64,000 bases of DNA from Mycobacteroides chelonae (GTDB taxonomy: Bacteria > Actinomycetota > Actinomycetes > Mycobacteriales > Mycobacteriaceae), in assembly GCF_016767715.1 (NCBI RefSeq), contig NZ_CP050145.1:186001-250000 (forward strand). Reading direction: 5' to 3'. The notes under the pieces were generated by a model. That model saw only the letters and a list, made by a program, of their open reading frames with translations. It was not told where the DNA came from and did no database searches. The translations under genes were made by a program, and so were the position numbers. Positions 17,401-26,427 of this stretch are shown here, piece by piece. How positions within the stretch are numbered: the stretch's first letter is position 1; each line of letters starts with the position of its first letter.

Positions 17401-19784
17401 TGCGGCATTCGGTCTACTTCACCCACGGCACCCGCAATGCCGTCGAAGCCGGCCACACCACTTTCCTGGAGCTGGCGCCGAATCCGGTGGCGCTCATGCA
17501 GGTTGGCCTCACCACCATGGCGTCCGGTCTGCCCGACGCGCAGCTGATCGCGACCCTCGCCCGCAAGGAGGACGAGGTCGAGTCCCTGGTCAAGACCATG
17601 GCGCAGCTGTACGTGCACGGCCACGCCCTGGATCCGCGGACACTGTTCGACAAGGCCGCCAAGTCGTCGGACTACGCGCCGATTCCCGCCACAGAATTCA
17701 AGCGCAAGCCGCACTGGCTGCCCGCTCACTTCAGCGCCGATGGGTCGACCCGCATCCCGGGCACGCACGTCTCGCTGCCTGATGGCAAGCATGTCTGGGA
17801 GTGGAGCCCGCGAGAGACTGCCGGGGTCGATTTCGCCGAGCTGGTGAAAACGGCGGCGACATCGGTTATTTCGGGTGCACAGCTCACCGCCTTTGAGCAG
17901 CGGGCCATCCCGGGCGAGGGATCCACGCTGGTGACCACGCTGTCGCGGCACCCGGGTGGTGCCACCGTGCAGGTACACGCCCGCATCGGTGAGTCGTTCA
18001 CGCTCGTCTACGACGCAGTGGTCTCCCGTGCCGGTCAGGGCGGCGCCTTGCCGTTCGCGACCGCCGCGGGTGTGGCCACCAACGGTTCGGCGACGGTGAC
18101 GGCCGCCCCGGCACAAGCGGTCGCGGTCGTGGAAGACGAAGTGCCCGAAGAGATTCACGACAACCTGCTCTCCGGGGCGGGCGCGGGCGCCGACTTCAAG
18201 AAGTGGAGCAAGGAGTCCGGCGAACCGGTTATCGAGCGCCTGGCCGCGATCGTGTCGCTGGCCATGGGCTACGAGCCCGAGGACGTGCCGCGTGAGGTGC
18301 CGTTGATCGAGCTGGGTCTGGATTCGTTGATGGCGGTGCGTATCAAGAACCGCGTCGAATTCGACTTCGACCTGCCGCCCATTCAGCTGCAGGCCGTGCG
18401 CGATGCCAACCTGCTCGATGTCGAGCGACTGGTCATCTACGCGTTGGAGAACCCGGACGCCGTGCACGAGCTGCACGACTACCAGCAGACCGATGAGTTC
18501 AAGGAGGCCGCGCCGACAGGCGGCATGCTGTCGAAGGCCGATCTGGAGAAGGTGCTGGATGCGGTGCCGCAGCCGACGGAGCCAGAATCCTCCAACGAAA
18601 CGGCCGACAGCGCTCCCGCCGCGGAGTCGGCCCTTTCGGCGGAGACGTCGGAATTGGCCAAGGCCGCCGCCGCGATGAACCAGGAGGCGATCGCCGAGGC
18701 ACTCAACGCTGATGTGCCGCCGCGTGATGCGGCCGAACGCGTGGCCTTCGCCACGTGGGCCATCGTCACCGGTGAGTCGCCGGGCAGCATCTTCAATGCG
18801 CTGCCCAAGATCGATGACGCAACGGCAGAGAAACTCGCTGAACGCCTTTCGCAGCGTGCGGACGGGGAGATCGGTGCCGAGGAGGTCAAGCTAGCGCCGA
18901 CCATCGAGGCACTCGGCGAGGTTGTCCGCAGCCGCCTGGAGGCCGGCAAGATCGACGGTTTCGTGCGGACGCTTGCACCCCGGCAGGAGGGTTCCGCCAC
19001 GGTTCCCGTCTTCGTGTTCCACCCTGCGGGTGGTTCGACGGTGGTCTACGAGCCGCTGTTGAAGCGGCTGCCGGAGGGCACGCCGATGTTCGGCTTCGAA
19101 CGTGTCGAAGGCACCATCGAGGAGCGGGCCGCCCAGTACGTGCCGAAGCTGCTGGAGTTGCACAAGGGCCCGTTCATCCTCGCCGGGTGGTCACTGGGTG
19201 CGGTACTGGCGTACGCCTGCGCGGTGGGTCTTAAGGAGGCCGGCGCCGAGGTCGCCTGGGTCGGCAATATCGATGGGGTGCGCCCCGGGACGCCGATCCT
19301 GACGACCACGGAGGAGACGCGCAAACGCTGGGATCGCTACGCGAAGTTCGCGGAGAAGACCTTCAACGTGCAGATCCCGGAGATCCCCTACGAGCAACTC
19401 GAGGAGCTTGACGACGAGGGGCAGGTGCGGTTCGTGCTGGAGGCCGTCAAGGCCGCCGGCGTGGAGATTCCGGGCGGCATCATCGAGCACCAGCGCACGT
19501 CCTACCTGGATCAACGGGCCATCGACACCTCGACGCCGGTGTCCTTCGACGGGCATATGACGCTGTACATGGCCGACCGGTATCACGATGACGCCATCAC
19601 CTTCGAGCCCGCGTACGCGACGCGCCAGCCCGATGGTGGCTGGGGCGAGTTCGTCTCCGATCTTGAGGTGGTCCCGGTTGGCGGGGAGCACATCCAGATC
19701 ATCGACGAACCGTTCATCGCTAAGGTCGGTGCTCATATGAGTCAGGCATTGCGTTCCATCAATGCGAAGAACCAGGAAGGCTAG
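14436..19784 (+). CDS. pks13: Mycolate-condensing polyketide synthase Pks13
   Basis: 1782-residue type I PKS that performs the Claisen condensation of meromycoloyl and carboxyacyl chains to give alpha-alkyl beta-ketoesters of mycolic acid. Domains in order: N-terminal ACP (phosphopantetheine Ser about 75, GLSSRDAV), ketosynthase (Cys308 in DTACSSS; HGTGT and the NFGHLE His further on), acyltransferase (Ser827 in GQSLGE), C-terminal ACP (Ser1297 in LGLDSL) and thioesterase (Ser1586 in GWSLG), which moves the product to trehalose. It is about 50 residues longer than the M. tuberculosis protein, mostly in acidic linkers. Start ATG 14436 follows GGAGAGGG. Confidence 0.97.
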   Translation: MTDTQQDSTPETEPEAPEATDGGAGSDAPPAGGTPQGELTIPEMRTWLREWIAKATGVSPDRVDESAPMVEMGLSSRDAVAMAADIEDLTGVTLTATVAFQHPTIESLATRIIEGEPELPDAGEEDWSRDPNVAAGEFDIAVIGLSTRLPGDVNSPAQLWEALLEGRDAITDLPEGRWEEFTVEPRIAERVAQASTRGGYLKDIKGFDAEFFTLSKMEADNMDPQQRIALELTWEALENARIPASALKGQSVGVYIGSSNNDYSYLSVADPTVTHPYAITGNASSIIANRVSYFYDFRGPSVAVDTACSSSLVAVHQGVKALRCGEADVVVAGGVNALITPVVTVGFDEVGGVLAPDGRIKSFSQDANGYSRSEGGGMLILKRLSDARRDGDPIMAIIAGSAVNHDGRSNGLLAPNPDAQAEVLRKAYKDAGIDPRTVDVIEAHGTGTILGDPIEADGLGRVVGRGRDADKPALLGSAKSNFGHLESAAGAASLSKIVLALQNNKVPPSINYTGPNPYIDFDAIRLKVVDQVSDWPRYSGHAIAGVSGFGFGGANAHIVVREVLPIDLVEPAEPSESDEDADVNGKHAAAEDDTEGSGDESVATRFDEYGEFLGGYSDEPAELPGLTDEAKRLRDEALAALSNEEPVTPVVPLFISGFLSSRKKAAAAALADWMETEEGQSYSLESIGRSLSRRNHGRSRAVVLAHDHEEAVKGLRAVAEGKQKPYVYSADGPVSSGPVWVMAGFGAQHRKMGKSLYLRDPLFAEWINKVDSYVQDERGYSVVELILDDSHEYGIETSNIAIYAIQIGLGEVLKAHGAKPTAVIGQSLGEPASAYFAGGLSLADATRVICSRAHLMGEGEAMLFGEYIRLMALVEYSADELKTVFSDFPDLEVCVYAAPSQTVIGGPPAQIDAIVARCEAEGKFARKLQTKGAGHTSQMDPLLGEFAAELQGIEPTTPTVGIFSTVHEGNYFRPGGEPLHDVDYWKKGMRHSVYFTHGTRNAVEAGHTTFLELAPNPVALMQVGLTTMASGLPDAQLIATLARKEDEVESLVKTMAQLYVHGHALDPRTLFDKAAKSSDYAPIPATEFKRKPHWLPAHFSADGSTRIPGTHVSLPDGKHVWEWSPRETAGVDFAELVKTAATSVISGAQLTAFEQRAIPGEGSTLVTTLSRHPGGATVQVHARIGESFTLVYDAVVSRAGQGGALPFATAAGVATNGSATVTAAPAQAVAVVEDEVPEEIHDNLLSGAGAGADFKKWSKESGEPVIERLAAIVSLAMGYEPEDVPREVPLIELGLDSLMAVRIKNRVEFDFDLPPIQLQAVRDANLLDVERLVIYALENPDAVHELHDYQQTDEFKEAAPTGGMLSKADLEKVLDAVPQPTEPESSNETADSAPAAESALSAETSELAKAAAAMNQEAIAEALNADVPPRDAAERVAFATWAIVTGESPGSIFNALPKIDDATAEKLAERLSQRADGEIGAEEVKLAPTIEALGEVVRSRLEAGKIDGFVRTLAPRQEGSATVPVFVFHPAGGSTVVYEPLLKRLPEGTPMFGFERVEGTIEERAAQYVPKLLELHKGPFILAGWSLGAVLAYACAVGLKEAGAEVAWVGNIDGVRPGTPILTTTEETRKRWDRYAKFAEKTFNVQIPEIPYEQLEELDDEGQVRFVLEAVKAAGVEIPGGIIEHQRTSYLDQRAIDTSTPVSFDGHMTLYMADRYHDDAITFEPAYATRQPDGGWGEFVSDLEVVPVGGEHIQIIDEPFIAKVGAHMSQALRSINAKNQEG

Positions 19785-19786
19785 AC

Positions 19787-21340
19787 GTGTCACCACATAC
19801 AACTGCGGAGAAGGTCGCCGACCTGCGTGAGCGGATTGCCCGCACACAAGAGCCGGGTGACGCCAAGGCCATCGCCAAGCGTGATGCCAAGGGCATCCCG
19901 AGTGCGCGTGCCCGCATCCACGCACTGCTCGACAAGGGCAGCTTCCTGGAGCTCGGCGCATTTGGGCGTACCCCAGGTGATCCGAATGCCCCGTACACCG
20001 ACGGTGTGGTGACCGGATTGGGCCGCATCGACGACCGTCCGGTGGCAGTCTTCTCGCACGATCAGACGGTGTATCAGGGAAGCGTGGGCGAGATGTTCGG
20101 CCGCAAGGTCGCCAAGCTCATGGAGTGGGCGGCGACCAACGGCTGCCCGGTGATCGGTATCAACGACTCGGCGGGCGCCCGCATTCAAGACACCGCCACC
20201 TCGTTGGCCTGGTACGCCGAGCTGGGGCGTCGTCACGAGATGCTGCGTGGCATGGTTCCGGAGATCTCGTTGATCTTCGGCAAGTGTGCCGGCGGTGCGG
20301 TGTATTCGCCGATCCAGACCGACCTCGTGGTCGCGGTGCGCGATCAGGGCTACATGTTCATCACGGGCCCCGACGTCATCAAGGACGTCACCGGCGAGGA
20401 CGTCACATTCGACGAACTCGGCGGCGCGGATGTGCAGGCTCAGCGTGGCAACATTCACAAGGTGGTCGAGGACGAGGCGGCCGCGTACCAGTACGTGCGC
20501 GACTACCTCAGTTTCTTGCCTTCCAATACGTTCGACTATCCGCCGATCGTGAATCCGGGCCTGGAGCCCGAGATCACCGAGGACGATCTGTACCTCGACA
20601 CGATCATCCCGGATGCCGATAACCAGGGCTACGACATGCACGAGGTTCTGCTGCGGATCTTCGACGACGGTGACGTCTTCGAAATCGCCGACCAGCGCAG
20701 CCCCTCCATGATCACCGCGTTCGCCCGTGTCGATGGAAGCCCGGTCGGCGTCATCGCCAACCAGCCGATGCACATGTCGGGAGCGGTGGGCAACGAGGCC
20801 TCCGACAAGGCGGCCGGTTTCATCCGGTTCTGTGACTCGTTCAATCTGCCCTTGGTGTTCGTTGTCGACACCCCGGGCGCCATGCCGGGTGTGGAGGAAG
20901 AGACGAACGGCGTCATCAAGCGCGGCGGCAGGTTCTTCAATGCCGTGGTGGAGGCCGATGTGCCCAAGGTGACCATCATTACCCGCAAGGCCTATGGCGG
21001 CGGGTACGCGGTCATGGGTTCCAAGCAACTCTCAGCCGACCTGAACTTCGCCTGGCCCACAGCGCGTATCGCGGTGATCGGCGCCGAGGGTGCCGCGCAG
21101 CTGCTGGTGAAGCGATTCCCCGATCCGACGGCTCCAGAGGTGCGGAAGATCCGACAGGACTTCATCGACGGGTACAACAAAAACCTGGCCACGCCGTGGA
21201 TCGCTGCCGAGCGTGGCTACATCGACGGCGTCATCGAGCCGCATCAGACGCGGCTGCTATTGCGTCAGTCGCTGAAGCTGTTGCGGGACAAGCAGAATCT
21301 CGGCAAGGTGCAGCGCAAGCACGGTCTCACCCCGATCTAA
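19787..21340 (+). CDS. accD4: Acyl-CoA carboxylase carboxyltransferase beta subunit AccD4
   Basis: 517-residue biotin-dependent carboxyltransferase that, with AccA3, AccD5 and AccE5, carboxylates C24-26 acyl-CoA to give the extender unit for Pks13. It has the N- and C-terminal crotonase-like lobes, with oxyanion-hole glycines in [11 protein letters not shown] (N-lobe) and [10 protein letters not shown] (C-lobe). Start GTG 19787 lies 2 bp after the pks13 stop, with AGGAAGG within the pks13 end, so the two are translationally coupled. Followed by a strong terminator, which closes the operon. Confidence 0.96.
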   Translation: MSPHTTAEKVADLRERIARTQEPGDAKAIAKRDAKGIPSARARIHALLDKGSFLELGAFGRTPGDPNAPYTDGVVTGLGRIDDRPVAVFSHDQTVYQGSVGEMFGRKVAKLMEWAATNGCPVIGINDSAGARIQDTATSLAWYAELGRRHEMLRGMVPEISLIFGKCAGGAVYSPIQTDLVVAVRDQGYMFITGPDVIKDVTGEDVTFDELGGADVQAQRGNIHKVVEDEAAAYQYVRDYLSFLPSNTFDYPPIVNPGLEPEITEDDLYLDTIIPDADNQGYDMHEVLLRIFDDGDVFEIADQRSPSMITAFARVDGSPVGVIANQPMHMSGAVGNEASDKAAGFIRFCDSFNLPLVFVVDTPGAMPGVEEETNGVIKRGGRFFNAVVEADVPKVTIITRKAYGGGYAVMGSKQLSADLNFAWPTARIAVIGAEGAAQLLVKRFPDPTAPEVRKIRQDFIDGYNKNLATPWIAAERGYIDGVIEPHQTRLLLRQSLKLLRDKQNLGKVQRKHGLTPI

Positions 21341-21351
21341 CGATTCATCAC

Positions 21352-21391
21352 CAGAAGGCCCCCGCACGCGACGCGTGGCGGGGGCCTTCTG
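21352..21391 (+). terminator. Terminator after accD4 (bidirectional candidate)
   Basis: Perfect 14-bp stem (cagaaggcccccgc with its complement) 12 bp past the accD4 stop. It stands between accD4 and the convergent membrane-protein gene at 21403, and so probably serves both. Confidence 0.9.
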
Positions 21392-21402
21392 CTTGTACGG
21401 GT

Positions 21403-21816
21403 TTAGTCGCGCAGCACCAGGGCGCGGCTTCCCGCGTGCGCCCACACCATGGCGGCGGAGATCGAGAGCAGCATCGTCATCCAGGAAAACCAGGTGACGT
21501 CGATGCGCGGACCGGAGATGAAGCTGTCTTGGACTGCGGGCCAGTATGTCGGCATGAGGTGGACATAACCGAGTCCGAGGACGCTGGCGGTGCCCACCAC
21601 CACGGTGGCCTCCGGGGCGTGCTTGCGGTGGCGCAGGATCATCGTCACCGCAATCGCGATCAGCACCGCGTGCGTGGCCGAGAGGTACGTGAGCGTGGGC
21701 GGTGCCGCCGCGATACCGCGGCGTAAGTGGTCGATGAGGTCCAGTGCCCAGCCGATGATGAAAGCAACGGTGGCGGCTCGCAAAAATCTGTCGGCGCGAG
21801 TGGTGAGCTCTGTCAT
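21403..21816 (-). CDS. Hypothetical four-helix membrane protein
   Basis: 137 residues with about four hydrophobic segments (near 14-26, 45-60, 72-88 and 107-127) and no recognised catalytic motif. Start ATG 21816 follows GGAGG. I do not recognise the family. A palindrome resembling a BlaI/CopY-type operator sits just upstream (21832-21852), so expression is probably under a penicillinase-repressor-type regulator encoded elsewhere. It is convergent with accD4 and separated from the CDF gene by about 40 bp. Confidence 0.75.
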   Translation of the reverse strand: MTELTTRADRFLRAATVAFIIGWALDLIDHLRRGIAAAPPTLTYLSATHAVLIAIAVTMILRHRKHAPEATVVVGTASVLGLGYVHLMPTYWPAVQDSFISGPRIDVTWFSWMTMLLSISAAMVWAHAGSRALVLRD

Positions 21817-21831
21817 CGCGACCTCCGTTGG

Positions 21832-21852
21832 TCTACTACAAGCGATAGTAGA
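21832..21852. promoter_or_regulatory. Palindromic operator candidate, BlaI/CopY-like
   Basis: Perfect 7-bp inverted repeat tctacta-caagcga-tagtaga, centred about 25 bp upstream of the ATG at 21816. The TACTA...TAGTA form resembles operators of BlaI-family repressors. No BlaI homologue lies in the window. Confidence 0.5.
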
Positions 21853-21855
21853 TAC

Positions 21856-22830
21856 CTAACCTTTGCCGGGCAACATGTTTTCGCCCGAGCGGTACGGCTC
21901 TCCGTGGGGGTCGAGGCAGTGTGTGGAGGCCTCGGTGTCCTCATGGTCGACCTGCAACGTTGTGTGGTCGATGTCGTACTGCGTATGGAGTAACCCTTCG
22001 ATGTCGCGCCGTATTCCATGGCAGTCCGCGTCGGGGGCCACCAAGATATGGGCGGACAGTGCGGGCTGGCCGGAGGTGATCTGCCAGATGTGCAGATCGT
22101 GCACTTCGGCGACGGATGGCAACGCTGCGAGCTGAGCGCCGATGGCGTCGGGATCCATGTTCGCCGGCGCGGCTTCCAGGAAGATGCGGCCCGATTCACG
22201 TACCAGACCCCATCCGGCCTTGAGCATGAGCGCGGCGACGACGAGGGCGGCAATGGCATCGGCCCGGGTGAACCCGGTGAGCCACACCACGGCACCGGCG
22301 ACGGCGGTGGCGATGAAGGCGTACAGGTCGTTGAGGATGTGCTGGAAGGCGCCCTCGACATTGAGGCTGGACCGGTTGGCCTTGCTGATGCACCAGGTGG
22401 CTGCCACATTGACGGCGATACCCGCGAGCGCCGTGACGAATACGAGCAGCCCCGACACCTCTGGGGGAGTGATAAGGCGGCGGATGCCTTCGTAGATGAA
22501 GAAGGCGGCAAGCAGGAACAGGGTGACGCCATTGGCCTGTGCCGACAGGATTTCGGCGCGTTTGAGCCCGTAGGTGTAGCTGCCGCGAGCCGGGCGGGAG
22601 GCGAGTCGTATGGCAATGAGCGCCAACACGATCGATGCCGCGTCGGTCAGCATGTGCCCGGCATCGGAGATCAGCGCCAGCGACTGGGCGATCACACCGA
22701 TGACGACCTCGATGGCCATGAATCCGCCGATCAGGATCAGGGCTATGGTCAGCCATTTCCGATCGGCGTCGGCACTCACGCCGTGGCTATGGGAGTGCCC
22801 GGCTCCGTGCTCGTGTGCGTCGGTGGACAT
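21856..22830 (-). CDS. Cation diffusion facilitator (CDF) metal exporter
   Basis: 324-residue Zn/Co/Cd-type efflux protein of the CzcD/ZitB kind, exchanging metal for protons. The N-terminus is His-rich (HEHGAGHSHSHG). Metal-site HxxxD signatures lie in TM2 (H59 and D63 in DAGHMLTDA) and TM5 (HILND), and the C-terminal ferredoxin-like regulatory domain contains VHDLHIWQI. Start ATG 22830 is preferred because AGGAAG lies just before it; ATG 22854 would add eight residues without a ribosome site. It is divergent from a zinc-ribbon gene with a shared palindromic promoter. The exact metal is not determinable. Confidence 0.93.
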   Translation of the reverse strand: MSTDAHEHGAGHSHSHGVSADADRKWLTIALILIGGFMAIEVVIGVIAQSLALISDAGHMLTDAASIVLALIAIRLASRPARGSYTYGLKRAEILSAQANGVTLFLLAAFFIYEGIRRLITPPEVSGLLVFVTALAGIAVNVAATWCISKANRSSLNVEGAFQHILNDLYAFIATAVAGAVVWLTGFTRADAIAALVVAALMLKAGWGLVRESGRIFLEAAPANMDPDAIGAQLAALPSVAEVHDLHIWQITSGQPALSAHILVAPDADCHGIRRDIEGLLHTQYDIDHTTLQVDHEDTEASTHCLDPHGEPYRSGENMLPGKG

Positions 22831-22858
22831 GGCCACTTCCTCTCTCAAATTCATGCAA

Positions 22859-22880
22859 ACATATGCATGCTAGCATGTGT
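22859..22880. promoter_or_regulatory. Shared divergent promoter with palindromic operator
   Basis: ACATATGC-N6-GCATGTGT (7 of 8 matched) surrounds the perfect palindrome ATGCTAGCAT. TAGCAT reads as a -10 hexamer on both strands, so the two divergent promoters overlap back to back. On the plus strand it ends 5 nt before ATG 22882, implying a leaderless transcript. A metal-sensing repressor (ArsR/SmtB- or Zur-like) binding here would control both genes; that is inference from context. Confidence 0.55.
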
Positions 22881-22881
22881 C

Positions 22882-23196
22882 ATGACAAACGTTCAGCCCT
22901 TGACCTGTCCCAAGTGTGAGTCGCAGATGCTGTCGACGAAATGGTTTGGTGTCCGCACGTTCCAATGCACGGGGTGCGCCGCCGTGCTGGTGGAGCAGGA
23001 GAGTCTGCAGCAGTTCGTGGACGGCGCCGCGCGCTTCGGCCCGTCGGCGCATATCGACCAGGCGCCCCCCGCGCAGCCGTATCCACCCGCCCCGCAACCG
23101 TATCCGCCCGCGCCGCCGCAGCAGGACTACCGCGGCGTCATGGGTGGACTATTCGGTGGAGGAGGCCACGGCTATCGGCGACGGGGCCACCACTAG
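22882..23196 (+). CDS. TFIIB-type zinc-ribbon protein
   Basis: 104 residues. The N-terminal zinc ribbon has CPKC (C9, C12) and CTGC (C29, C32); then comes a short helical part, a Pro-rich tract with two QPYPPAP-type repeats, and a Gly/His/Arg tail (GGGGHGYRRRGHH). It resembles small zf-TFIIB proteins of unknown role in mycobacteria. ATG 22882 is chosen because the ribbon begins at once and a -10-like TAGCAT ends 5 nt upstream, which would give a leaderless mRNA; there is no ribosome site. The long reading frame further upstream is antisense to the CDF gene. Pairing with a metal exporter suggests a metal-linked role (inference). Confidence 0.85.
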   Translation: MTNVQPLTCPKCESQMLSTKWFGVRTFQCTGCAAVLVEQESLQQFVDGAARFGPSAHIDQAPPAQPYPPAPQPYPPAPPQQDYRGVMGGLFGGGGHGYRRRGHH

Positions 23197-23214
23197 TCCC
23201 CTCCGTGAGGTGGA

Positions 23215-26200
23215 TTAGGGCTTGATCCGGATCTTGTTCGGCTTCCACAGCCCGCTGTGTACCTCGGACCCGTACTCGATCTGGGCGGGTTGTGCGTCGA
23301 CGAGGGTCTCGAACTTACGCAGCGAGCCCCAATCTCTGCCCCAGTCCTTAGACAGGTAGGTCGGCATCACATGCGCGCGCAGGAGCAGATCGCTGATCCC
23401 CAGCAGGCCGCCGTTCTCGCCGTCCTCCCAGGTATCGGTGTCCTTGCGCTTCTGGTCGTAGTCCGGGGTGATGCGGAACTCGGGGATCTCGGTGATCCCG
23501 TACTGGTGCAGCATCGGCTGCTGGCAGGGGAAGACGAGCCCCACGGTCCAGTCCATGAGCACCGGCCGCTCGCTACCCACGTACTCCTGCAACGACTTCA
23601 GCTCAGGCACCCGCGGGGGGGCGAAGGCCAGCCAATCGCCCGGACTCAGCGAGAGGTCAACGGCCACGATGCGTACGGCGGTGGCGGTATCCGGGATATC
23701 CGAACGTGCGAAGCGCAGGTTGCGCCAAGACGGGGCGGGGCCAAGGTCATAGGGCGTCAGCCGTCCGGCGGGTGCGAAGGTGCCGTCCGGTCCGGCCGTG
23801 CCGTACTCCAGTTCCAATGTCTGCCCGGCGATGGTGCCCTTGACGTTCTTGGCCGCAATCGTTCCGGCAGCTGTCACCACCACCAGCGGGTGGGCGGTGT
23901 CACGGGCCGGTAGCTCATACCAGTCGGAGGTCGCCTTCGCCTGCTGTTGCGGGCCGACCCGGTAGGTGCCCACGATCGGCACTCGCGCCGGATCCAGCCC
24001 GTAGGGCAGGCGCACGGTGGAGCCATTGATTCCCGGAGTCTTGTTGCGGTCCTTGGAGTCCCAGTCGTAATCGGTGCCCGGGCGCGAGTCGTTCATCCGG
24101 ATCGACTCGGCGACGATCTTGTCCGGTACTCCGTCAGGTGTGAATCCGGAGGGATTCGCGCCGCCGAGCGGGCCCAGGGGGCCCGATGGTGCGCCAATGG
24201 CCTGCAGCAGACCGGCATTCGCGTCGGATTCGACCAGAACGTCGTCGGCCAGCCCGCACCCGCCGGCGAGCTCACGGATGTTGGCCCAGCCGTTGGAGTA
24301 CGACGGGTACTGACGAACGACACCGATCGCCAGCTGGCAGATGGACGTCAGCACCATGAACCCGGCCGCCCAGGCCACCGGGGCCGAGGTGATGGACCTG
24401 GTCACCCGGTTGTCCTCGTGCCGGGGCGAGAAGTGCAGCCATGCCGCGTAGGCCACAGCGAGCGCGAGCAGCGCGAAAAATATTGTGCTGACGCTTATTC
24501 CGGCGATCTTCGGCATGCTGCTGTTGAAGGGCACGCCGAAACTCGATACGTACCACCAGCCGGCCGCGCTGGCCCAGCTCAGTGCCAGCACGAACAGCAC
24601 GGTCGCTACGACCGCCATCCTGTTGCGGCTCCAGCGCAGTACCTGTGGCGATACCAGCACCGTGGCCAGCGCCGCTACCGCGGCTCCCAGGGCGGCGAAG
24701 AGCCCGAAGTGGTGTACCCACTTCGTCGGCGCGAACATCAGGAAGAAGATGGTGCCGAACACGACGCCCAGCACGCGCCAGGCCGGTCCCCGGGCGACAC
24801 CGGGAACCCTCTTGCGGCGCAACAGGATGAACATCGCGATGAACAGGCACGCGGCGATGAGCAGGAACCCGAAGCGTCGCGACACCGAGCCGTCCACGGT
24901 CGGCAGGAACATGTAGTAGTACCGCAGGTTGTCGGTGTACCACGCCTGGGACGGACCGATCGCGGTGCGAATCCGGGTGGCCTCGATGACTGTCGCCAGG
25001 GTCTGGTCGGAGAAGATCACAGGCAGGATGACCGTTCCCGCGGCCAGCATGGGCGACACCAACGGCCAGGTGCCCACCTGACGATGCTTCGTCACGATGA
25101 TCCGCAGAATCGGCCGGCCACCGGCAAGCAGGGCGGCGACGGCGATCAGACCCGTCGGCTGGATCCCCAGAGTGAAGGCCGCGGTGACGATCGCCAGCGC
25201 GGCCGGGGTCAGCCGGCGCGAGGTGATGGCGCGTTCGATGAGCACCCAGGTGATCAGCGATCCGACGGCGATCTGGCCCTCGGGGCGCAGGCCGTTGTTG
25301 AACGGGAACCACGATGCGAGCAGCACAAAGCCGGCTGCCCAGGCCGCGGGCTTGCTGCGGGCGACGGCGGGCCCCAAGCGGGGCAGCACTTCCCGGCTGA
25401 TCAGCAGCCAGCAGACCAGTGAGGCCACGAGGTCGGGCAGCCGGATCCATAGGCTGATATCGCTGAACTTCGTCATGATGGCCAGCAGGTTGTAGTACCA
25501 GCCGAAGGGGTCCTCGGGGCTGCCGAACCAGCGGAAGTAGTTGGCCATGTACCCGGCATGCTCGGCGGTACGCGCCATGCCCATCTGGTAGCCGTCGTCC
25601 GAAGATCCCGCGCCGATCACGTACCAGAGCACCAGGCTGCTCATGATGACGGTATCGGTGAGATCGAAACGGCGCCATCGGGTGGGGATGACCCGCCGCA
25701 TGCGATGACCGTCGGTCTGGTCGATTCGCCACAGGGCCAGCAGCGCGATGATCGTGGAGACGATCGCGCCCACCATCGCCGCCAGCTTGAGAAGCGTTGG
25801 GCTGGAGGAGAACCTGTTGTCGATATGGGCGGTGAGGCTCAGTCCTGCCGGAGCCGGGCCGGTGAGCTGAGTGAAGACCCCGACGATCTGCGGGCGCAGA
25901 TTGGGATCGGGGAATCCCGACTTGAGGTCAGTGCTCTTGTCGGCACCGTCGCCGCGCAGCCCCTCGAAGGTCGCGTACGTGCCCTTGTCCGAGGAGGTGA
26001 TGACGATCTGCCGGCATTCGGGCGAGGCGACCTTGGCGCGCGGAGCGGTCGCGATGACCACGTTGCGGTCGGTGATGTCGACGCGTTCCTTGGAGACCTT
26101 GACGAACAGGCCTTGTAACGCAGCCTCTTTGCCTTCGGGAGGCGCGGTACTCAGGATCACCGCGCCCTCGGCGGGCGCCGAGTTGATCACCGCGCACGGC

Positions 26201-26427
26201 ACGGTCACGGTCATGTCCATGGGCGTCTGCGCGATCAGCGGCGCGGTGACGTTGTTCAGCTGTCCCTGCTGCGGCCAGTTGAGGGTTGCGGTGGACACCT
26301 TGACCGGCAGCAGGGGGATGGAGACGCTCAATACGAACCCGAGCAGACCGAAAACTGTTGCCGTCCAGCGTGCGATGTTCAGTTTACGGGCCTCAGGGGA
26401 AGTGTCTGTCACGGAATGCTGTGTCAT
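23215..26427 (-). CDS. embB: Arabinosyltransferase EmbB
   Basis: 1070-residue GT-C enzyme with about 15 membrane helices and a C-terminal carbohydrate-binding domain. With EmbA it builds the branched non-reducing end of arabinogalactan from DPA and is the main ethambutol target. The catalytic loop has SSDDGY with Asp277 matching Asp299 of M. tuberculosis EmbB. Directly after it, residues 281-282 are Gln-Met (codons at 25582-25587) where M. tuberculosis has Ile303-Leu304; this is the natural ethambutol-resistance signature of the abscessus-chelonae group. Start ATG 26427 overlaps the embA stop by 4 bp. Confidence 0.97.
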   Translation of the reverse strand: MTQHSVTDTSPEARKLNIARWTATVFGLLGFVLSVSIPLLPVKVSTATLNWPQQGQLNNVTAPLIAQTPMDMTVTVPCAVINSAPAEGAVILSTAPPEGKEAALQGLFVKVSKERVDITDRNVVIATAPRAKVASPECRQIVITSSDKGTYATFEGLRGDGADKSTDLKSGFPDPNLRPQIVGVFTQLTGPAPAGLSLTAHIDNRFSSSPTLLKLAAMVGAIVSTIIALLALWRIDQTDGHRMRRVIPTRWRRFDLTDTVIMSSLVLWYVIGAGSSDDGYQMGMARTAEHAGYMANYFRWFGSPEDPFGWYYNLLAIMTKFSDISLWIRLPDLVASLVCWLLISREVLPRLGPAVARSKPAAWAAGFVLLASWFPFNNGLRPEGQIAVGSLITWVLIERAITSRRLTPAALAIVTAAFTLGIQPTGLIAVAALLAGGRPILRIIVTKHRQVGTWPLVSPMLAAGTVILPVIFSDQTLATVIEATRIRTAIGPSQAWYTDNLRYYYMFLPTVDGSVSRRFGFLLIAACLFIAMFILLRRKRVPGVARGPAWRVLGVVFGTIFFLMFAPTKWVHHFGLFAALGAAVAALATVLVSPQVLRWSRNRMAVVATVLFVLALSWASAAGWWYVSSFGVPFNSSMPKIAGISVSTIFFALLALAVAYAAWLHFSPRHEDNRVTRSITSAPVAWAAGFMVLTSICQLAIGVVRQYPSYSNGWANIRELAGGCGLADDVLVESDANAGLLQAIGAPSGPLGPLGGANPSGFTPDGVPDKIVAESIRMNDSRPGTDYDWDSKDRNKTPGINGSTVRLPYGLDPARVPIVGTYRVGPQQQAKATSDWYELPARDTAHPLVVVTAAGTIAAKNVKGTIAGQTLELEYGTAGPDGTFAPAGRLTPYDLGPAPSWRNLRFARSDIPDTATAVRIVAVDLSLSPGDWLAFAPPRVPELKSLQEYVGSERPVLMDWTVGLVFPCQQPMLHQYGITEIPEFRITPDYDQKRKDTDTWEDGENGGLLGISDLLLRAHVMPTYLSKDWGRDWGSLRKFETLVDAQPAQIEYGSEVHSGLWKPNKIRIKP

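Noticed and set aside
22018..22881. Long upstream part of the plus-strand frame that includes the zinc-ribbon protein
   Set aside because: Composition is typical of antisense to the CDF gene; real homology and promoter signals begin at ATG 22882.
23947..25422. 491-codon plus-strand frame across embB, and similar frames across embA and embC
   Set aside because: Low-complexity Arg/Gly/Gln/His composition, mirror of well-conserved emb genes; high GC leaves antisense frames open.
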